Shown: in pieces, positions 1-11,650 of the stretch | Numbering within the stretch: the first letter of the stretch is position 1 | Layout of the letters: every line of letters begins with the position of its first letter | Notes under the pieces: model-generated | Database searches by the model: none | Told to the model about the DNA's origin: nothing | What the model saw: the letters and a program-made list of their open reading frames with translations, nothing else | Program-made: the position numbers and the translations under genes | Assembly (NCBI GenBank): GCA_003427395.1 | Contig: BFEA01000924.1 | Location: 254,244-290,860 of the forward strand | Length of the DNA stretch: 36,617 bases | Reading direction: 5' to 3' | From: Chara braunii | Lineage: Eukaryota; Streptophyta; Charophyceae; Charales; Characeae

Positions 1-73
<73 letters not shown>
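1..73. repeat. (AG)n microsatellite
   Basis: An uninterrupted AG dinucleotide run opens the window, so its true length is unknown. Similar purine runs recur at 3.2, 11.0, 23.7 and 34.8 kb, and as TC at 27.4 and 29.8 kb. Confidence 0.98.
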
Positions 74-75
<2 letters not shown>

Positions 76-115
76 AAAATACACATGTGAACGTATATCT
101 TCCCATTTTATGGGG

Positions 116-117
<2 letters not shown>

Positions 118-149
<32 letters not shown>
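118..149. repeat. (TA)n microsatellite
   Basis: A pure TA dinucleotide run of about 16 units, a short distance after the AG run. Confidence 0.95.
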
Positions 150-153
<4 letters not shown>

Positions 154-273
154 TTGTTATTTCTACTTACTTACCTAGTAAGGGCGATGTTGGAGATCGT
201 ACTACATATCGTACTTGTTGATCCCACTACATCTCATCATCGAGATCCCTCTGATGGCAGGATTGCTCCGAGT

Positions 274-503
274 CGTCGAGATCCTGCTCCCGCCCGTAAT
301 CTTGGTTCAGACAGTCGTCTTCAATGTTGTTTCGCATGTTTGTTATCTCGACGGTCCTTATCCTTTATTGTGACCTTCGTCACTGTGGTCGTTGATGCCC
401 TGATAATCGTCATCTAAATGCTGCCTTGCATGTGTATCCGCTCCCTCGCTAGCGGAAGATTCAAACTTATTTTGCATGTTGGGGACTATGGAATGAGTCG
501 GGT
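274..503 (+). repeat. 230-bp direct repeat, copy 1
   Basis: This block matches 5067-5296 over exactly the same length, with scattered substitutions and balanced small indels. It begins CGTCGAGATCCTGCTCCCGC and ends near GAATGAGTCGGG. Both copies are in the same orientation. The opposite strand of copy 2 reads as a charged open frame, so this may be the end of a dispersed transposable element, but I do not recognise the family. Confidence 0.85.
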
Positions 504-1028
504 CGGTGTCGGGCGGCCAAAGTCAGTCAGCCACCCAAAATGAGACATTTTCGACCTTAGTGTGGTCGGATGGCAGAGTTTCGAGGGTCGATGTTAAGGA
601 ATCAACGGTTAAAAAACAGGGCACCAAAGTCGGCTTTGTTTTTTGCCTGATCGTTCTTTGACACTAGACCTACTATTATGTCATTGGGTATATTATTTTT
701 TTCCTACCCTTGACGTGTATGTTATGCGGTTATTTTTCCCTTATTCTCCTTTCTTCGGATACTTGGTCGCCGACGTGTGCGCGGGTCTTCGCACGGTCGG
801 TTTTGCGCGGCCGAATTGGGACGATTTTTTTTTTTTTTTTTATAAATAAATTTAAGAACGAGGTCGAAATAGTTAACGATGAAAAGAAACTCAAAACCCA
901 CAATCTTGAATGGTACTTTATTTTCATCTTATTTTCCCTTGATTATGTATTCCCTCTCGACGTTTGTCCCAATCTAGGATATTTTGTTATCCCGCTTATG
1001 ACCCGTGTTGCCCTGAATGCGAGTGACC

Positions 1029-1067
<39 letters not shown>

Positions 1068-1083
1068 TAATATAATTAAAAGT
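504..1083. other. Intergenic, simple repeats only
   Basis: No gene is seen. The stretch contains a T homopolymer at 825-841 and a TTA trinucleotide microsatellite at 1030-1069. The open frames crossing it are short and low in complexity. Confidence 0.7.
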
Positions 1084-2240
1084 GTGGAGAGCGGGATGTG
1101 GCGATTTCTATTTTGCGATGTATGGACCTGCTCATACATATCTTTTCTAAGTGAGGGTTTTTCTAGTCGTCATCAGGCGTCCCTTGACTGTCGCGGTATG
1201 GGCTCCGGTCTGGGACCACGACGGTCACCAGTATGGCGTGGGTACGGTTTACGGATGCGACTCGTCGGTGTGGTTTCTTGGTACGGTTCATTGGCACGGT
1301 GCAATAGCACGGTTCACTGGTACGTGGTGTGGATCACGGTGGGGTTCATTTGGATGGTCCGTTGCAACAGGTCCAACCCACTATTGTCGAGTCTCGATTG
1401 GAGGTGTATACTTGGATCGGATTACTGCGGACTGTGTCGATGGAACAACCATTGGGCCAAGGACATCTGGGGTGTCGGGTCTGCAGCGGACTGTGCTGCT
1501 GCCTCCGGCCCTGTATTGATACTGGGACTTCAGCGGACGGGGGCTGCCGGTATGGCAACTGTGCCAGGCCTGGATCTGCACCACAAAAAATGTTTTTTGA
1601 CTTGTTTTAGTCCTACTGGTACCAGACTAGAGGTCTGTTCACCGGGCCTGGATTTGTAGTCTTGGCCAACAGTTGGGACCGGGGCAGCCATTGGTGTTGC
1701 GCCAACGATTGGTAACCCTTCCTTTTCGGCCATAGGCCTGCCAGTGGGGGTGCCAGCTCTGCTGGCAGCTATACAAGCAAGTGTTCTGACTTTGAGAGGG
1801 GACTGCGCACACGGCGTACATCACCCACGGGTAAGGGAAGAGAAGCAAGCATGGAGGACGAGAGAGGGGAGAGATGCGCATTAGGGAGATGGCGGCGCCC
1901 AAGGTGTACGCCGCCCACCAGGGTGGCGTCAACAGGGACATTGGGGACTGAGGTGACCAGGAGGACCAGGGAGCGCGAGAGCAAGTGACCAGGGCGAACG
2001 CTGCTCGTTGGTGCAGGGGCGCGTGTAACCGTCTCACGAGCTGCTCCCCGCTCGCAGGGAGTTGGGGGGAGGGATACACAAGCACACACATTTGCTTTCA
2101 TAGGACGAATCGGGATAGAGTCCAGAACCAGAAAAGTATGTTATCCACGTAACCGAAGAGGTATTTGATTCCTCATGAAAGGAGAGAATCAAATGAGACG
2201 CGGTAGCTGCAGGCAGGAAGGGAGCCAATCACAGGCTCGA
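1084..2240. other. GC-richer intergenic stretch, no assignable gene
   Basis: Base composition is more GC-rich than the flanks, and short motifs are reused (for example TACGGTT, CAGCGGAC and GGGCCTGGAT), which suggests old local duplication. Open frames overlap on both strands and none resembles a known family. A plus-strand frame at about 1660-1870 encodes a Gly/Pro/Ala-rich stretch that could be a worn fragment of a larger gene or element, but nothing supports a function. Confidence 0.5.
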
Positions 2241-3125
2241 CAGCGTACACTAGTCAAGAGCAGGCATTTAACACACTGAAGGTGTACTCATACCCTATTC
2301 AATCAGATAGTCTGATCAAACAGATACAGAAACCCAGTCGTTGGACAGGGCTACATTTCTGCACGTTCCAACTCATACACGAGCAAGCGATACTCTCCTG
2401 TTGAGATCAACCGGTGAAGAGGTACTAATCTGCGTACCCCTGATCAAGCGGCGGGGGGGGGGGGGTACGATCGGAGAGGTACTAATCAGCGGACTTTTGT
2501 TCAAGCTGGGGGGAGGTGACGAGACTCTCCAATCTAGGTGAAGCGGGGGCGTGAAGGAGAGAGAGTGCGTTAGCGAAAAAGAGTGAGTGGTAGAGAAATG
2601 GAAAGTGAGGGAGGGAGAGATAGAGAGGGAGTGAGGGAGAGATGGACCGTGAGTGAAGAGGTGCGTGAGGGTCTGATTCCCCACTCATTAATTTAATGCA
2701 CTTGACCGTTACCCCCGCCAGGTTCATCGGACACAAAGCCGACACGAAAATGGCGCAGTGCGGGAGAGCGAGCGCGTGTGAAGCCAGAGGGGATGACAGA
2801 GTAACTGAAGGTGCGTATCTGATAGAGAGAGAGTTGGTGCGTGCGCGAGAGTGAAAGAGAGTAAGAGAGGTTGCGCTGAGTTGTTGTTCCCTCGAATGCT
2901 GTGTGCTATTTATTTCAATGTACCTAGACTGAAAGTGGATCAGGATACAACCTTAAAGCTCGTGTTTCCTATTTAGGAAAAAACAGCGTTAGATGGTTAG
3001 TATTTTCCCTTAAATAAAGCACGGGGCTATTTTTCATGTATCTGGAATATAGGCTCCCACAAATGCAGCTTAGATGACCGTGTGCACTATTTGGAGGAAA
3101 GACCCCAGTAGTAATAGTCCGTCTG

Positions 3126-3127
<2 letters not shown>
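2241..3127. other. Intergenic, purine-rich, no gene
   Basis: No gene is seen. A 13-G homopolymer lies at 2453-2465, between two related segments that share GAGGTACTAATC (near 2419 and 2477), an imperfect duplication of about 60 bp. The region from 2540 to 2870 is GA-rich on the plus strand. Confidence 0.6.
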
Positions 3128-3190
<63 letters not shown>

Positions 3191-3193
3191 GGG

Positions 3194-3271
<78 letters not shown>
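3128..3271. repeat. Compound (CA)n-(GA)n microsatellite
   Basis: A CA run of about 30 units (3128-3187) is joined through a short G-rich linker to a GA run of about 38 units (to 3271). Frames here translate only to His-Thr, Val-Cys, Glu-Arg or Ser-Leu repeats and are not genes. Confidence 0.98.
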
Positions 3272-3275
<4 letters not shown>

Positions 3276-4870
3276 CCAAAAAGGTAAACCGCAGTAATAG
3301 AGAGATTGCAGTGAGAGGAAGGACGCTGAGAATGGGTGAAAAAGCGGGAAAAGGAGATGGCCAGTTCATGTGCGCGTGGGAGTAAGAGAGAAACGAGTGC
3401 GCTAATGAAAGGAGAGAGCGAGTGTCAAAGACCGAGTGTGTGTGCACGTGCCACAGAGGAAAGCGGGGGGGGGGGGATAGAGAGACTAAACCAAGGAAAG
3501 AAGAGAACACTCGCCGAACTTCGGAGATGGAGACGAACAGTAAGACACCGCTCGTTTGTTAAATTGCAATTATATTCCAATCACTATTACCAGTGACCCC
3601 CCTTACACAGTGAACTAGTGAGCTCTTGGCGGCGCTCATGAGGAGGTAGAGGATCAGGAGTAACATTTTGAAGCATCTTTTTTTCTAACTGAAGATTCAT
3701 TTTCACTTTCTTAATCTGGTTGCTCAGTTTGGCGGACTCAATCAGGAATGAAAACTCAAGATATGGTCAACGATATGAATCTTTTCATGCTCATGTAGCA
3801 GATTTTCTCTCTCCGCCGTGCTCGAGATGCGGCCCTCAGCCTGTTCCATAACATCGTTCCTTAATCTATATGAAGGCTCAGTCCCTTCATTTGAAGTGTA
3901 ATTGAGATATTGCACTCAACAAACAAAAGATATGGCTGAGTATTTTTCCGTGTGCAGGCTGAAGATGCATTATTCCTTTCGATTCATTCGGTGAGAAATC
4001 CAGCAGGCCCCGGGTAGGTTCGAACATCGTGAAAGTTTAATCCATTCCGAGCGCCTGGCCATTGAAACACGCAAAAGGGTTGCTCACAAGCAAGTCCGTG
4101 GCTTGAGGAATACGGACGGGCTTGCTCTTAAGTGCGCCTCATATTTGACTGCGCATGCATTCAAATTTACTTAATATTAATTTGTTTATTCAAAAAGAAG
4201 AATGGCGTATGGGCCTGGCGAGGATCTTGCATCATGTTAGAGTGTATGAAACTTACCAAAGAGAGAGAGAGACGTTTCGGAGTTGGGAGTGACGCCAACG
4301 ACAGATGACTGCCAGAAGGCCAAACAAAAAAAAAGAGGGTTTTCGCATGGCTTAAAGATATGATGTCGGACTAATGGTTATAATTTTTCAAACGAATCTC
4401 CAATTCAAGATCAGATTCAGCACGATTGTAGAGACCTCCAAAAAGGAGACTTGGACCGCATGGATTTCCGAACGGTCCAAATTATGACATTCAGTGTTAG
4501 TTTCAAGATGGCGTACGTTGTGAAAATGCGGTAAAGCCATCATAGATTTGAAACATGGGTTTGTCTGAGTTGAATTGCAGAACTATCCCTCGGGTTTGGC
4601 CGAGTTTCACTCTTACCCTCGTCTGTGTCCAATTGATGGTTTGAACTCCTTGCCAAGAACAATCATAACGTTGTACCTGACTGTGATTAATTATTGAAAT
4701 ACCCCTTCAATACAAGCTGACCTCCCGTCTTTTTTTTTTCGAGTGCAAATCTCAATCACAATCCTGTAAATCCGAGAATCCATAAGAAGGGGGTACCTCG
4801 AGAGGGGATTTCTACTATGATCTCGAGACCCGCAGTCAGGATCTGTTTATTTTATTTTTATTTGTTTTTG
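3272..4870. other. Intergenic, no gene seen
   Basis: About 1.6 kb without a long open frame on either strand and without an obvious repeat family. A G run lies near 3466-3476. A GGTTCGAAC motif near 4017 is not part of a foldable tRNA. Confidence 0.6.
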
Positions 4871-5066
4871 GATTTGTCTAAATGTGCGGAAGAGAGCTTA
4901 AACTCCAGTTATGAAGTGGGGGCGTGATAGGCAAACCGACCCCACTCCTTCTTCTGCCGCTGAGGACCTCTAAAGCGGGCACGGCGGGTGACAGACGCCG
5001 CTGCCTTTGGCTTCAACGACGAACAAACGATTCCCTCCTCGGGTTTCCTCACACCGGACTGGTTGG

Positions 5067-5296
5067 CGTCGAGATCCTGCTCCCGCCCGTAATCTTGGTT
5101 GAGACAGTCGTCTCCAGTGTTGTTTCGCATATTTGTTATCTCGAGGGTTCTCATCCGTTCTTGTGACTTTCGTCACTGTGTCGTCGATGCCTTGATAATC
5201 ATCATCTAAATGTTGCCTTGCATGCGTATCGCCCCCCTCGATAGCGGAAGATTCAAACTTATTTTGCATGTTGTGGATTGTGGAATGAGTCGGGCC
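5067..5296 (+). repeat. 230-bp direct repeat, copy 2
   Basis: Second copy of the block at 274-503. On the minus strand an open frame (5269-4970, 99 codons) runs through it and continues past its edge. The translation is charged, rich in Asp, Arg and Gln, with no motif I recognise. It may be a remnant of a transposable-element protein, since copy 1 is interrupted in the same frame. Confidence 0.85.
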
Positions 5297-5814
5297 GAGC
5301 TAGTTGGCTAGATGCATTTAAAAGAGAAGGAGGAAATGAGGAGAGTGTGAGACTGAAGGAACGAGAAGGTGCAGAAGAAGAAGGCGAGGAAAGTGAGCAG
5401 AAAACTCGTCAATGCATGTAAGCATGGATGAAACCGCTTGTAACTTAAGAGACTTGCTTATTCTGTCGTTTTTACTCCCAGTTTAGTCTAAAGCTCAGGA
5501 GTGGAAAAAAGTAGGCGAGATTGCAACCCACAAGACTGCATCGAGGCCATGTGACATAGTGACCCATCAATTGCGGGAGCCATGCCATAATCCGGACAAT
5601 GTTCATGAGGCAGAGAATTTTAATGTAAACGAAGGTGGTATGCGTATCACCTAGTATTCCCCTAATCGTAGTACGTCTCATTTTGTCGACGTGTATGACT
5701 GACTGTTGCTCTGACTTTAGCGGAGGTCACCCGAATGTGTCCCAGGCAAAGCCCGAGTCCCGCTTACGTTTTCAGATGAAGGTCAACGACAATTGAAGCG
5801 GAGGTCGGTTGAAA
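5297..5814. other. Intergenic, no gene seen
   Basis: Mixed-composition DNA with no convincing coding frame. It ends abruptly at the AT-rich block. Confidence 0.5.
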
Positions 5815-7480
5815 AATAAAATAAAATAAATTTTGACAATTTTTCAAGCTCAGACTAATACACGAAAAATTCTAAAACTTTAAAATTCCATAGATTTTGT
5901 CAATTATCAGTTTGGAAAAAGTATTAGAAAAACTCAAAAATCATTTAAATAGTGAAATATACATCCCATTGATTGGGTTTATTTTCCATTTTATCGGTCT
6001 GTCTCCTAAGGGCGAACAAAAAATACTCAAACCTCAACGATTTTCCTCGCTAAAAATAATGCACACAAAAATATAAAAAATTGAATATCGAGTAATTTGG
6101 TCGTATTGTTCAGATAATATATGCAACTTTTGCTTGTTAATCTCAAAATAACTTAACGCGCATGATTGCTATTCTTCAATATCTCATGTAGGTTTTGTTT
6201 TAAATAAAATTTGTTCATTTAAAAAAATAAGATTAAGTGACGCAATTTTTCATATGATTTTCCATGGATTAATTAGGGCTAATTTTTTTTTTTATCAGGT
6301 GCTACTTATGACCGTATTCAATCAATTCATTTAATTAAAATGGGTGATATTGCATTAAAAATGTCAAAAATGTTCTCTATGTTTACAGGGTTCTCATTAT
6401 TTGTTTTAACTCTCTGAAGTATGAGTGCATTTGTTGTAAAAATGATGTTATCTGTAAGAATCGTAGGTAGTATTTTTTATTCTCTATCTTTTCGATGTTT
6501 TGTCAATTTTGTTTCTTCAAGTTTAATAAGTAATACTAGCTCCTATTTATCTCTTGAGAATGCTACGTCAAATGTTTTATGAAGTTGATTAATTTTGGTA
6601 TAGATAAATCGATTAAAATCAAAAAATAACAAATCATATTTTTATTTATTGAACAAGTTATTAAGAAAAATTTTAATATTTGCATTTATCTTCTAAATTC
6701 ATAAATTAAATGCAAAAAATATGACATATCATGAGCTGCGTAGCACAACGAATATGTTTACGCACCTGCATGTTTACACGACCATACACGTTCACGCAAA
6801 CAACTCTCGTACGTATTCGGACGAACATATATTTAGTTTCATTAAAAAAAAATCGGTTTTTAATTTTTAACTCGCACTTGGCTAAAAAGGATTTTTGTTT
6901 TACATGACATATATTTTTTTCACAGACGTTTTTGAGTTTTTTTTTGTCTCTTCATATTTTTTATGTTTTCGTTCGGAAGGTTTGGGACGCTCGTTCGCGT
7001 TCGAGCGAGCATGTTTGGGTTTGTCTCCGAAGGCAAACATGATGCTTTGTAGATCATTAATTAAACATTCATACATTTTTTTAATGTTACTTAATACTAT
7101 GGTGTATTTGTTATTAATTTTTCATTCGAATAGATTATATAAATTAAATGAATAATTATTCAGATCATGATATTTTTATAAAAAAAATATCAAAAAATAA
7201 GATAAAATGTTTAGGTTGTGAAATTATTTTTCTCCTTAATTTGACGCAAATTCTATTTTTGCCAGTGTATTCGTTCTGCACAATATTATATGGGTAACCC
7301 TCATTTATTTATGATACCGGTCCCCCAATTGTTTTTCAGCGGGGGAAGTGGTGGTTTAACTTTTTTGAATACTTAATATAAATTAAAAAAATTATAGTTG
7401 AAAGTTCAAATAACTATTTGAAAGTACAAAAAACATAATGAGGGGTGGTACCTGAGGTGGGGAAAGTTGTTTTTGCTTTC
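5815..7480. other. Very AT-rich block
   Basis: Composition shifts sharply to A/T-rich DNA with many short A and T runs and frequent stops in all frames. No gene, tRNA or rRNA is recognisable. It could be a decayed element, transferred organelle spacer DNA or a matrix-attachment-like region; nothing in the sequence decides between these. Confidence 0.6.
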
Positions 7481-7494
7481 GTTAACTAGGTTAA

Positions 7495-8045
7495 CCAAAT
7501 ACCGGACGTATTCATAAATTTGGTGGTCCGTTGCTATGTTTTACTGACTTTTTTTTATGAAGGGTTAAACATATCCTTAAGTTTGATGGTTTGGTTGCAT
7601 ACTTACTTATTTAAAAATGAATGTTTTGTTGGTTGTTTTCTTATGGTGGACATGTCCCTAAGTTGGGTGGTCCAATCATATGATTTATTATGAGGTTTCT
7701 TAACGGAGGACGAGCATATCCCTAAGTTGGGTGGATCAGGCTCCTTGCCTTTTTATTTAGTTCGTTGAAAATAACTAAACACATTCTAAGTTGAATGAAC
7801 TCAGTGTCGTGTTTTAGTATGAGGGAGACTTAGGTAGAGGCTAGATAAGCCCCTAAGTCAGCTGGTCCAACCACATGCCAACAGCAAGAGAAGTAATCAA
7901 TAACTCTACCTATTGAATATTGCTATTCAAACAGAGGCTAAATATGTCCCTAGGTTGGATGGTTTAGTCATGTGTCATATCTAACTACCTAAGCAGGTTG
8001 GACATGTCTCTAAGTTGGGTGATTTAGTACTATGCCATATGTAAG
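7495..8045 (+). repeat. Degenerate tandem array, about 70-bp units
   Basis: About eight units each contain a variant of CATGTCCCTAAGTTGGGTGG followed by TCCAATCATATG-like sequence. Cores lie near 7509, 7569, 7648, 7708, 7778, 7844, 7934 and 8004. Spacing varies from about 60 to 90 bp, and units have diverged by substitutions and indels, so the array is old. Confidence 0.75.
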
Positions 8046-8460
8046 GATGGATGAAAGGGTTAGCGAATTCAGCGTAAACTGAAACTGCATGGCATATTGA
8101 AGTGAATGAGGGATTTTTAGAGTTGTTGTTTATGATTGTGTATTGTTTCGACACTCGTTGGGGCGTCTTGTTATAGTTTGTTGTTTAGGTGCTCGCCGAG
8201 TGCTGAAGCGATAGGAAAAGTAGTATGGATGAGTGAAAGTTTGTGATAAGATAGGACGTCATTTCCGATAATCAGAGCTAGAGTTAGCTCATGATACCCT
8301 CCTCAAAGAGGTATTATTGAAGTTATCTCTAGATCCGAGAATCAAGTTAAAAGTCAAAAGTTAATCCCAAGTCTAATTGCATTTTCCTGTGTATTTTGGC
8401 TCATTAAAAAATTGGAAGTCCATCTTCCGAAATGCTTAGAAATTTAGGGAGTTAGTGAAA
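8046..8460. other. Intergenic, no gene seen
   Basis: Moderately AT-rich sequence between two tandem-repeat blocks. No coding frame or RNA gene is seen. Confidence 0.5.
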
Positions 8461-8615
8461 TTTAGGCTAACAAAAATTTTGACAATATATCCTATCTAAG
8501 GGAAGTGATGTCAAAATTGTCACTAATTCCTAGTCAAATCTAGGCTAATTAAAATGTTGACAATATACCCAACTCAATGGAAGTGATGTCAAAATTGTCA
8601 CTAATTCCTAGTGTT
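8461..8615 (+). repeat. Two-copy tandem repeat, about 77-bp unit
   Basis: Two adjacent copies share the sequence TTGACAATATA, then AAGTGATGTCAAAATTGTCA, then CTAATTCCTAGT. The first ends near 8537 and the second near 8613. Divergence is low compared with the array at 7.5-8.0 kb. Confidence 0.85.
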
Positions 8616-9754
8616 AATCAAAGGAAGATAGGAAGACAACTCGATAGGGATTAGTATGTGATACGGAGCGTGTTTTCCATTTATGTTGAATATACCAATT
8701 GCTTATTTGGTTTGTAGTATAGCGTAGTTCATCATTTAACTCAGTAATTGACTAACTTCAAGTTGATCTATCAACGATTATAGCCTTCTGTTATCACTTG
8801 ATAACAAGTTAGTTTACGATACAACTTTCGCTATTGTTGTACTCAAACTGAAGCGTCAAACCTCGAGGGATTGATATGTCATTGTTGAGGTTCTACCTGA
8901 TTTTATTTGAAAATCGGTCTAAAGGTTTAAATGTTCCCCTGTGAGAGGTGGGAAGTAACCTGGGTTCGAGTGTGTTTCGAGGCGGGGTGTAAGGTGCGAG
9001 GAATGATGTGGGCGCAGGTATGCATGAAAGAGTTGGATCTGAGTCGTGATGATTGTTTTTGCCCGCAGGAAAATACCGATGGACATCATATGATGCCATG
9101 CAATCCTTTTTGTCTCAAAGATTTACCTATTTTGTTTGTGTGATCGAAGTAGTCAAAACGTCGCAACTCTATGTCGCTGTGCTTTGGACAGAACCTTGAG
9201 AAACGATAAAAGAGAAGTGTAGGGATATTGTGAGACCTTACTCGTTTTGCGGACGGGCGGGGGAGTTCATGATAGGAGGCCGATATTGTCGTTCGTTGAC
9301 AGTCAAAGACCTCTTACTGCCTTGCAACTCTCACAGACCTTCCACGCTTCGTGTGAAAGATAAGAGAGTTTGCGGCCTCACGCGTTATCACTCAGCGTTG
9401 AATGATTAAACCCTAAAATTGCTGATTGACCGACACTTGGGTGTCGTGTGCATCCTTGATATCCACAAGGGGGTGCACAATCATAGGTAATGCATGAAAC
9501 GTCGCCATGGCAACTACTAGTCGTGCAAATGCCCATGATTGCCTACTATGGTTTCGTCTGCGCGTCCCTCTCGTTTACATACTTTTGCACGGTCTCTATC
9601 CTGTAGCTTGCACGCGATAGGAGTTATGGGTCCGCGCGTTAGTTTAAAAGCGAGGCAAAAACTCGAAGTTTGAGGTTGCAATACTTCGAGTTGCACGAAC
9701 ACAGGAACACACTATAGGATGAGGTGTGCGCACGAGGCCTGAGGTCATGATATT
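8616..9754. other. Intergenic, no assignable gene
   Basis: Contains small open frames on both strands (for example 8931-9143 plus, 9702-9517 minus), none over about 70 codons and none recognisable. No RNA gene is seen. Confidence 0.5.
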
Positions 9755-10015
9755 TCACGTTGCGTACCATGCAGTCGAACCGACGTCCTTGTCAGAGACC
9801 AGCGCATCACGCAGTGGCTCGCACTTGAGTTCGATACGAGCATTAAGCTCATTTATGCTGATGGCTGGATGATTAAGTCCACGACTGCCTAAGTCAAACC
9901 CCTTGAATACCCCACCAGAGGAGTTGTCAAAAGACAAACTCACTCTCAGGGTGAGGATGGCCTGGTCGCTACAGTTGTCGTAACGGTTGAACGACTCACC
10001 ATTTAGCCATTCCAC
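9755..10015 (-). other. Unassigned open frame, 86 codons
   Basis: An ATG-started frame on the minus strand with varied, non-repetitive amino-acid composition, unlike most short frames here. It starts MEWLNGESFNRYDN and ends GSTAWYAT before a stop. I do not recognise a family, see no membrane segment or signal peptide, and see no plausible splice partner nearby. It may be chance or a fragment of an old element. Confidence 0.2.
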
Positions 10016-10118
10016 GTCACAAGGGAAACTTCTCGAGTGACATCTCGTATTTGAAACTCATGTGTTGTGCGCAACCCCCGAACTCATGAAGGGTCGTGCA
10101 GTTATGGGCATCGAGTAA

Positions 10119-10166
10119 AGTGTGGCCATGGTGGTAGTTTGCGCAAAGTGTGGCCATGGTGGTATC
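10119..10166 (+). repeat. Two-copy short tandem repeat
   Basis: The segment AAAGTGTGGCCATGGTGGTA occurs twice about 29 bp apart. The second copy runs into TGGTATCAG, which resembles the start of an initiator-Met-tRNA primer binding site, but no LTR end is evident beside it. Confidence 0.7.
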
Positions 10167-10964
10167 AGCATAAGCGGAGGGTTGGCTCAAGGGCCTCTGG
10201 ACGTTCAGTCCTGTAACCCTACTTGGAATTATATATATTTTTTTAGCTGGATGTTTTTCATCTTTTATTTCTTGTGGTATTTGTTTTCTTGCATTCGGCC
10301 TCATCCTACATTGATTACTTGTTAAGGTCATGATCTAAGGTGAAAATTTAAATCACAATTATTATAGGAGTAAACAGTGTTATTGGGCCGAACGTTATGA
10401 GGTCCCCGGGTCGACCCCTGAACGTTTGGTTATTTGGGCCGGGGTTTGGGACGAGCCCCGACAAACGCTTGTTTGGGCCAAAAAATCATTTTGTGTTTTG
10501 ATTTTTTTTTGTAGGTAGGTTACATCCCGACGCACCCACCTCTAAAATTTCACTATCATATGCTGATAAAATAAAATACAAAATTCGAATAAAATTTTGG
10601 GGTAAAAAAAAATTGAATCCCTCTTGATTTTATCCTTTTTTTAATTTTTTTTATTGATTTATTTATTGATCGATTGATTGATGGGTTGGGTCAGGGCCGC
10701 CCCTTCCCCATAAGCCCCAACCTATCAATCGATCATCCAATCAACCAACAAGTCAATTAATAACATACTATAACATGTTTTTCCCAATTTTTCTTAAATT
10801 TTTGATTGATTGATTGATTGATGTGATGTAGGGGGGTTGTTTCACCCCCCCGCACACATGCGAACACGCACACACACACACGGCAACGCGTATTTTTTTA
10901 AAACTTTTTTGTATTTTTTTGATTGATTGATAGGTTTGGGAGAGTTGTGTAACATGCGAAAGGC

Positions 10965-10968
<4 letters not shown>
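10167..10968. other. Intergenic with GATT-type repeats and inverted segments
   Basis: No gene is seen. Runs of GATT/GATTGAT occur near 10660-10690, 10801-10825 and 10919-10932. The first pairs with an ATCAATCGATCATCCAATCAACC-type inverted segment near 10725-10750. A GC-rich, partly self-complementary stretch with repeated GGGCC and GTCCCC/CCCCG motifs lies at 10385-10480. Confidence 0.5.

Positions 10969-11042
<74 letters not shown>
10969..11042. repeat. (GA)n microsatellite
   Basis: About 36 GA units followed by a short GGAGA pentamer run (to about 11060). The Ser-Leu and Glu-Arg frames through it are not genes. Confidence 0.97.
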
Positions 11043-11046
<4 letters not shown>

Positions 11047-11060
11047 GAGAGGAGAGGAGA

Positions 11061-11650
11061 GGGAGAGAGAGGGAGAGCACACATACACACTCACTCACTC
11101 GACACGACTGATGAACTCGACAGACGTAGACAAAGTAGCGGAGTCACAAAGTCGAAGTCTTCAATTCTCAATGCCGGAGGCCCGGTGCAAGTCACACCGA
11201 GCATGGACAGTAGTTGAAAACTGGTTGCTCGATGGTACAAGCGGCTGATGTATATATCGGTTGCTCGTGCCAAGTGGGAACCGGGTCTGCAAGGCTCTGG
11301 GTGTGAAACTTAAAAAACTGGGATTTTTGGAGTGGCGCCAAAACGGGGCTTCGGTGGAAAACAACGAAAGGCCGTAGGCGGGCTTGTGGCCCGCAAACCA
11401 GGGATCGAGCCCTGGCTGGTTTGTAACACTATCCCCTCCCTCTGGATGGCAACCTCCTGGCTGCCAAAGACCTAATGAAAAACTGTGAAGGACGGGACGA
11501 GGCCAGTTACTGGTAACAAAAGGAGAAGGGGAGTAATGCAAGTAATAGAGCAATCTTACATACGTTCTACAAGGGTGAAGGTATCAATGTTCAGGTAACA
11601 GTGCAGTGGAGATTCTGCAAGGTCGAAGTAACAGGTAACATGGCAATAAG
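11061..11650. other. Intergenic with a GC-rich hairpin
   Basis: No gene is seen. At 11394-11423 an inverted repeat (CAAACC-AGGG, loop ATCGAG, CCCT-GG-CT-GGTTTG) forms a strong hairpin just after a second one (GCGGGC and GCCCGC, 11378-11394). Its loop region matches a tRNA B-box-like pattern, but no complete tRNA or clear A box could be folded. Confidence 0.4.

Noticed and set aside
3070-3510. Frames rich in Ser-Leu, Val-Cys, Glu-Arg and His-Thr repeats, also near 11.0, 27.0 and 33.0 kb
   Set aside because: They are translations of dinucleotide microsatellites, which are open in all frames by composition.
3990-4035. GGTTCGAAC, a tRNA T-loop-like motif
   Set aside because: The flanks do not pair into a T stem, and no acceptor or anticodon arm can be built upstream.
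10150-10175. TGGTATCAG, similar to the start of an initiator-Met tRNA primer binding site
   Set aside because: The match stops after nine bases, no LTR end precedes it, and it lies in a short tandem repeat.
11394-11423. GATCGAGCC in a hairpin, a possible tRNA or SINE B box
   Set aside because: The hairpin geometry is wrong for a T arm and no A box at a suitable distance was found.
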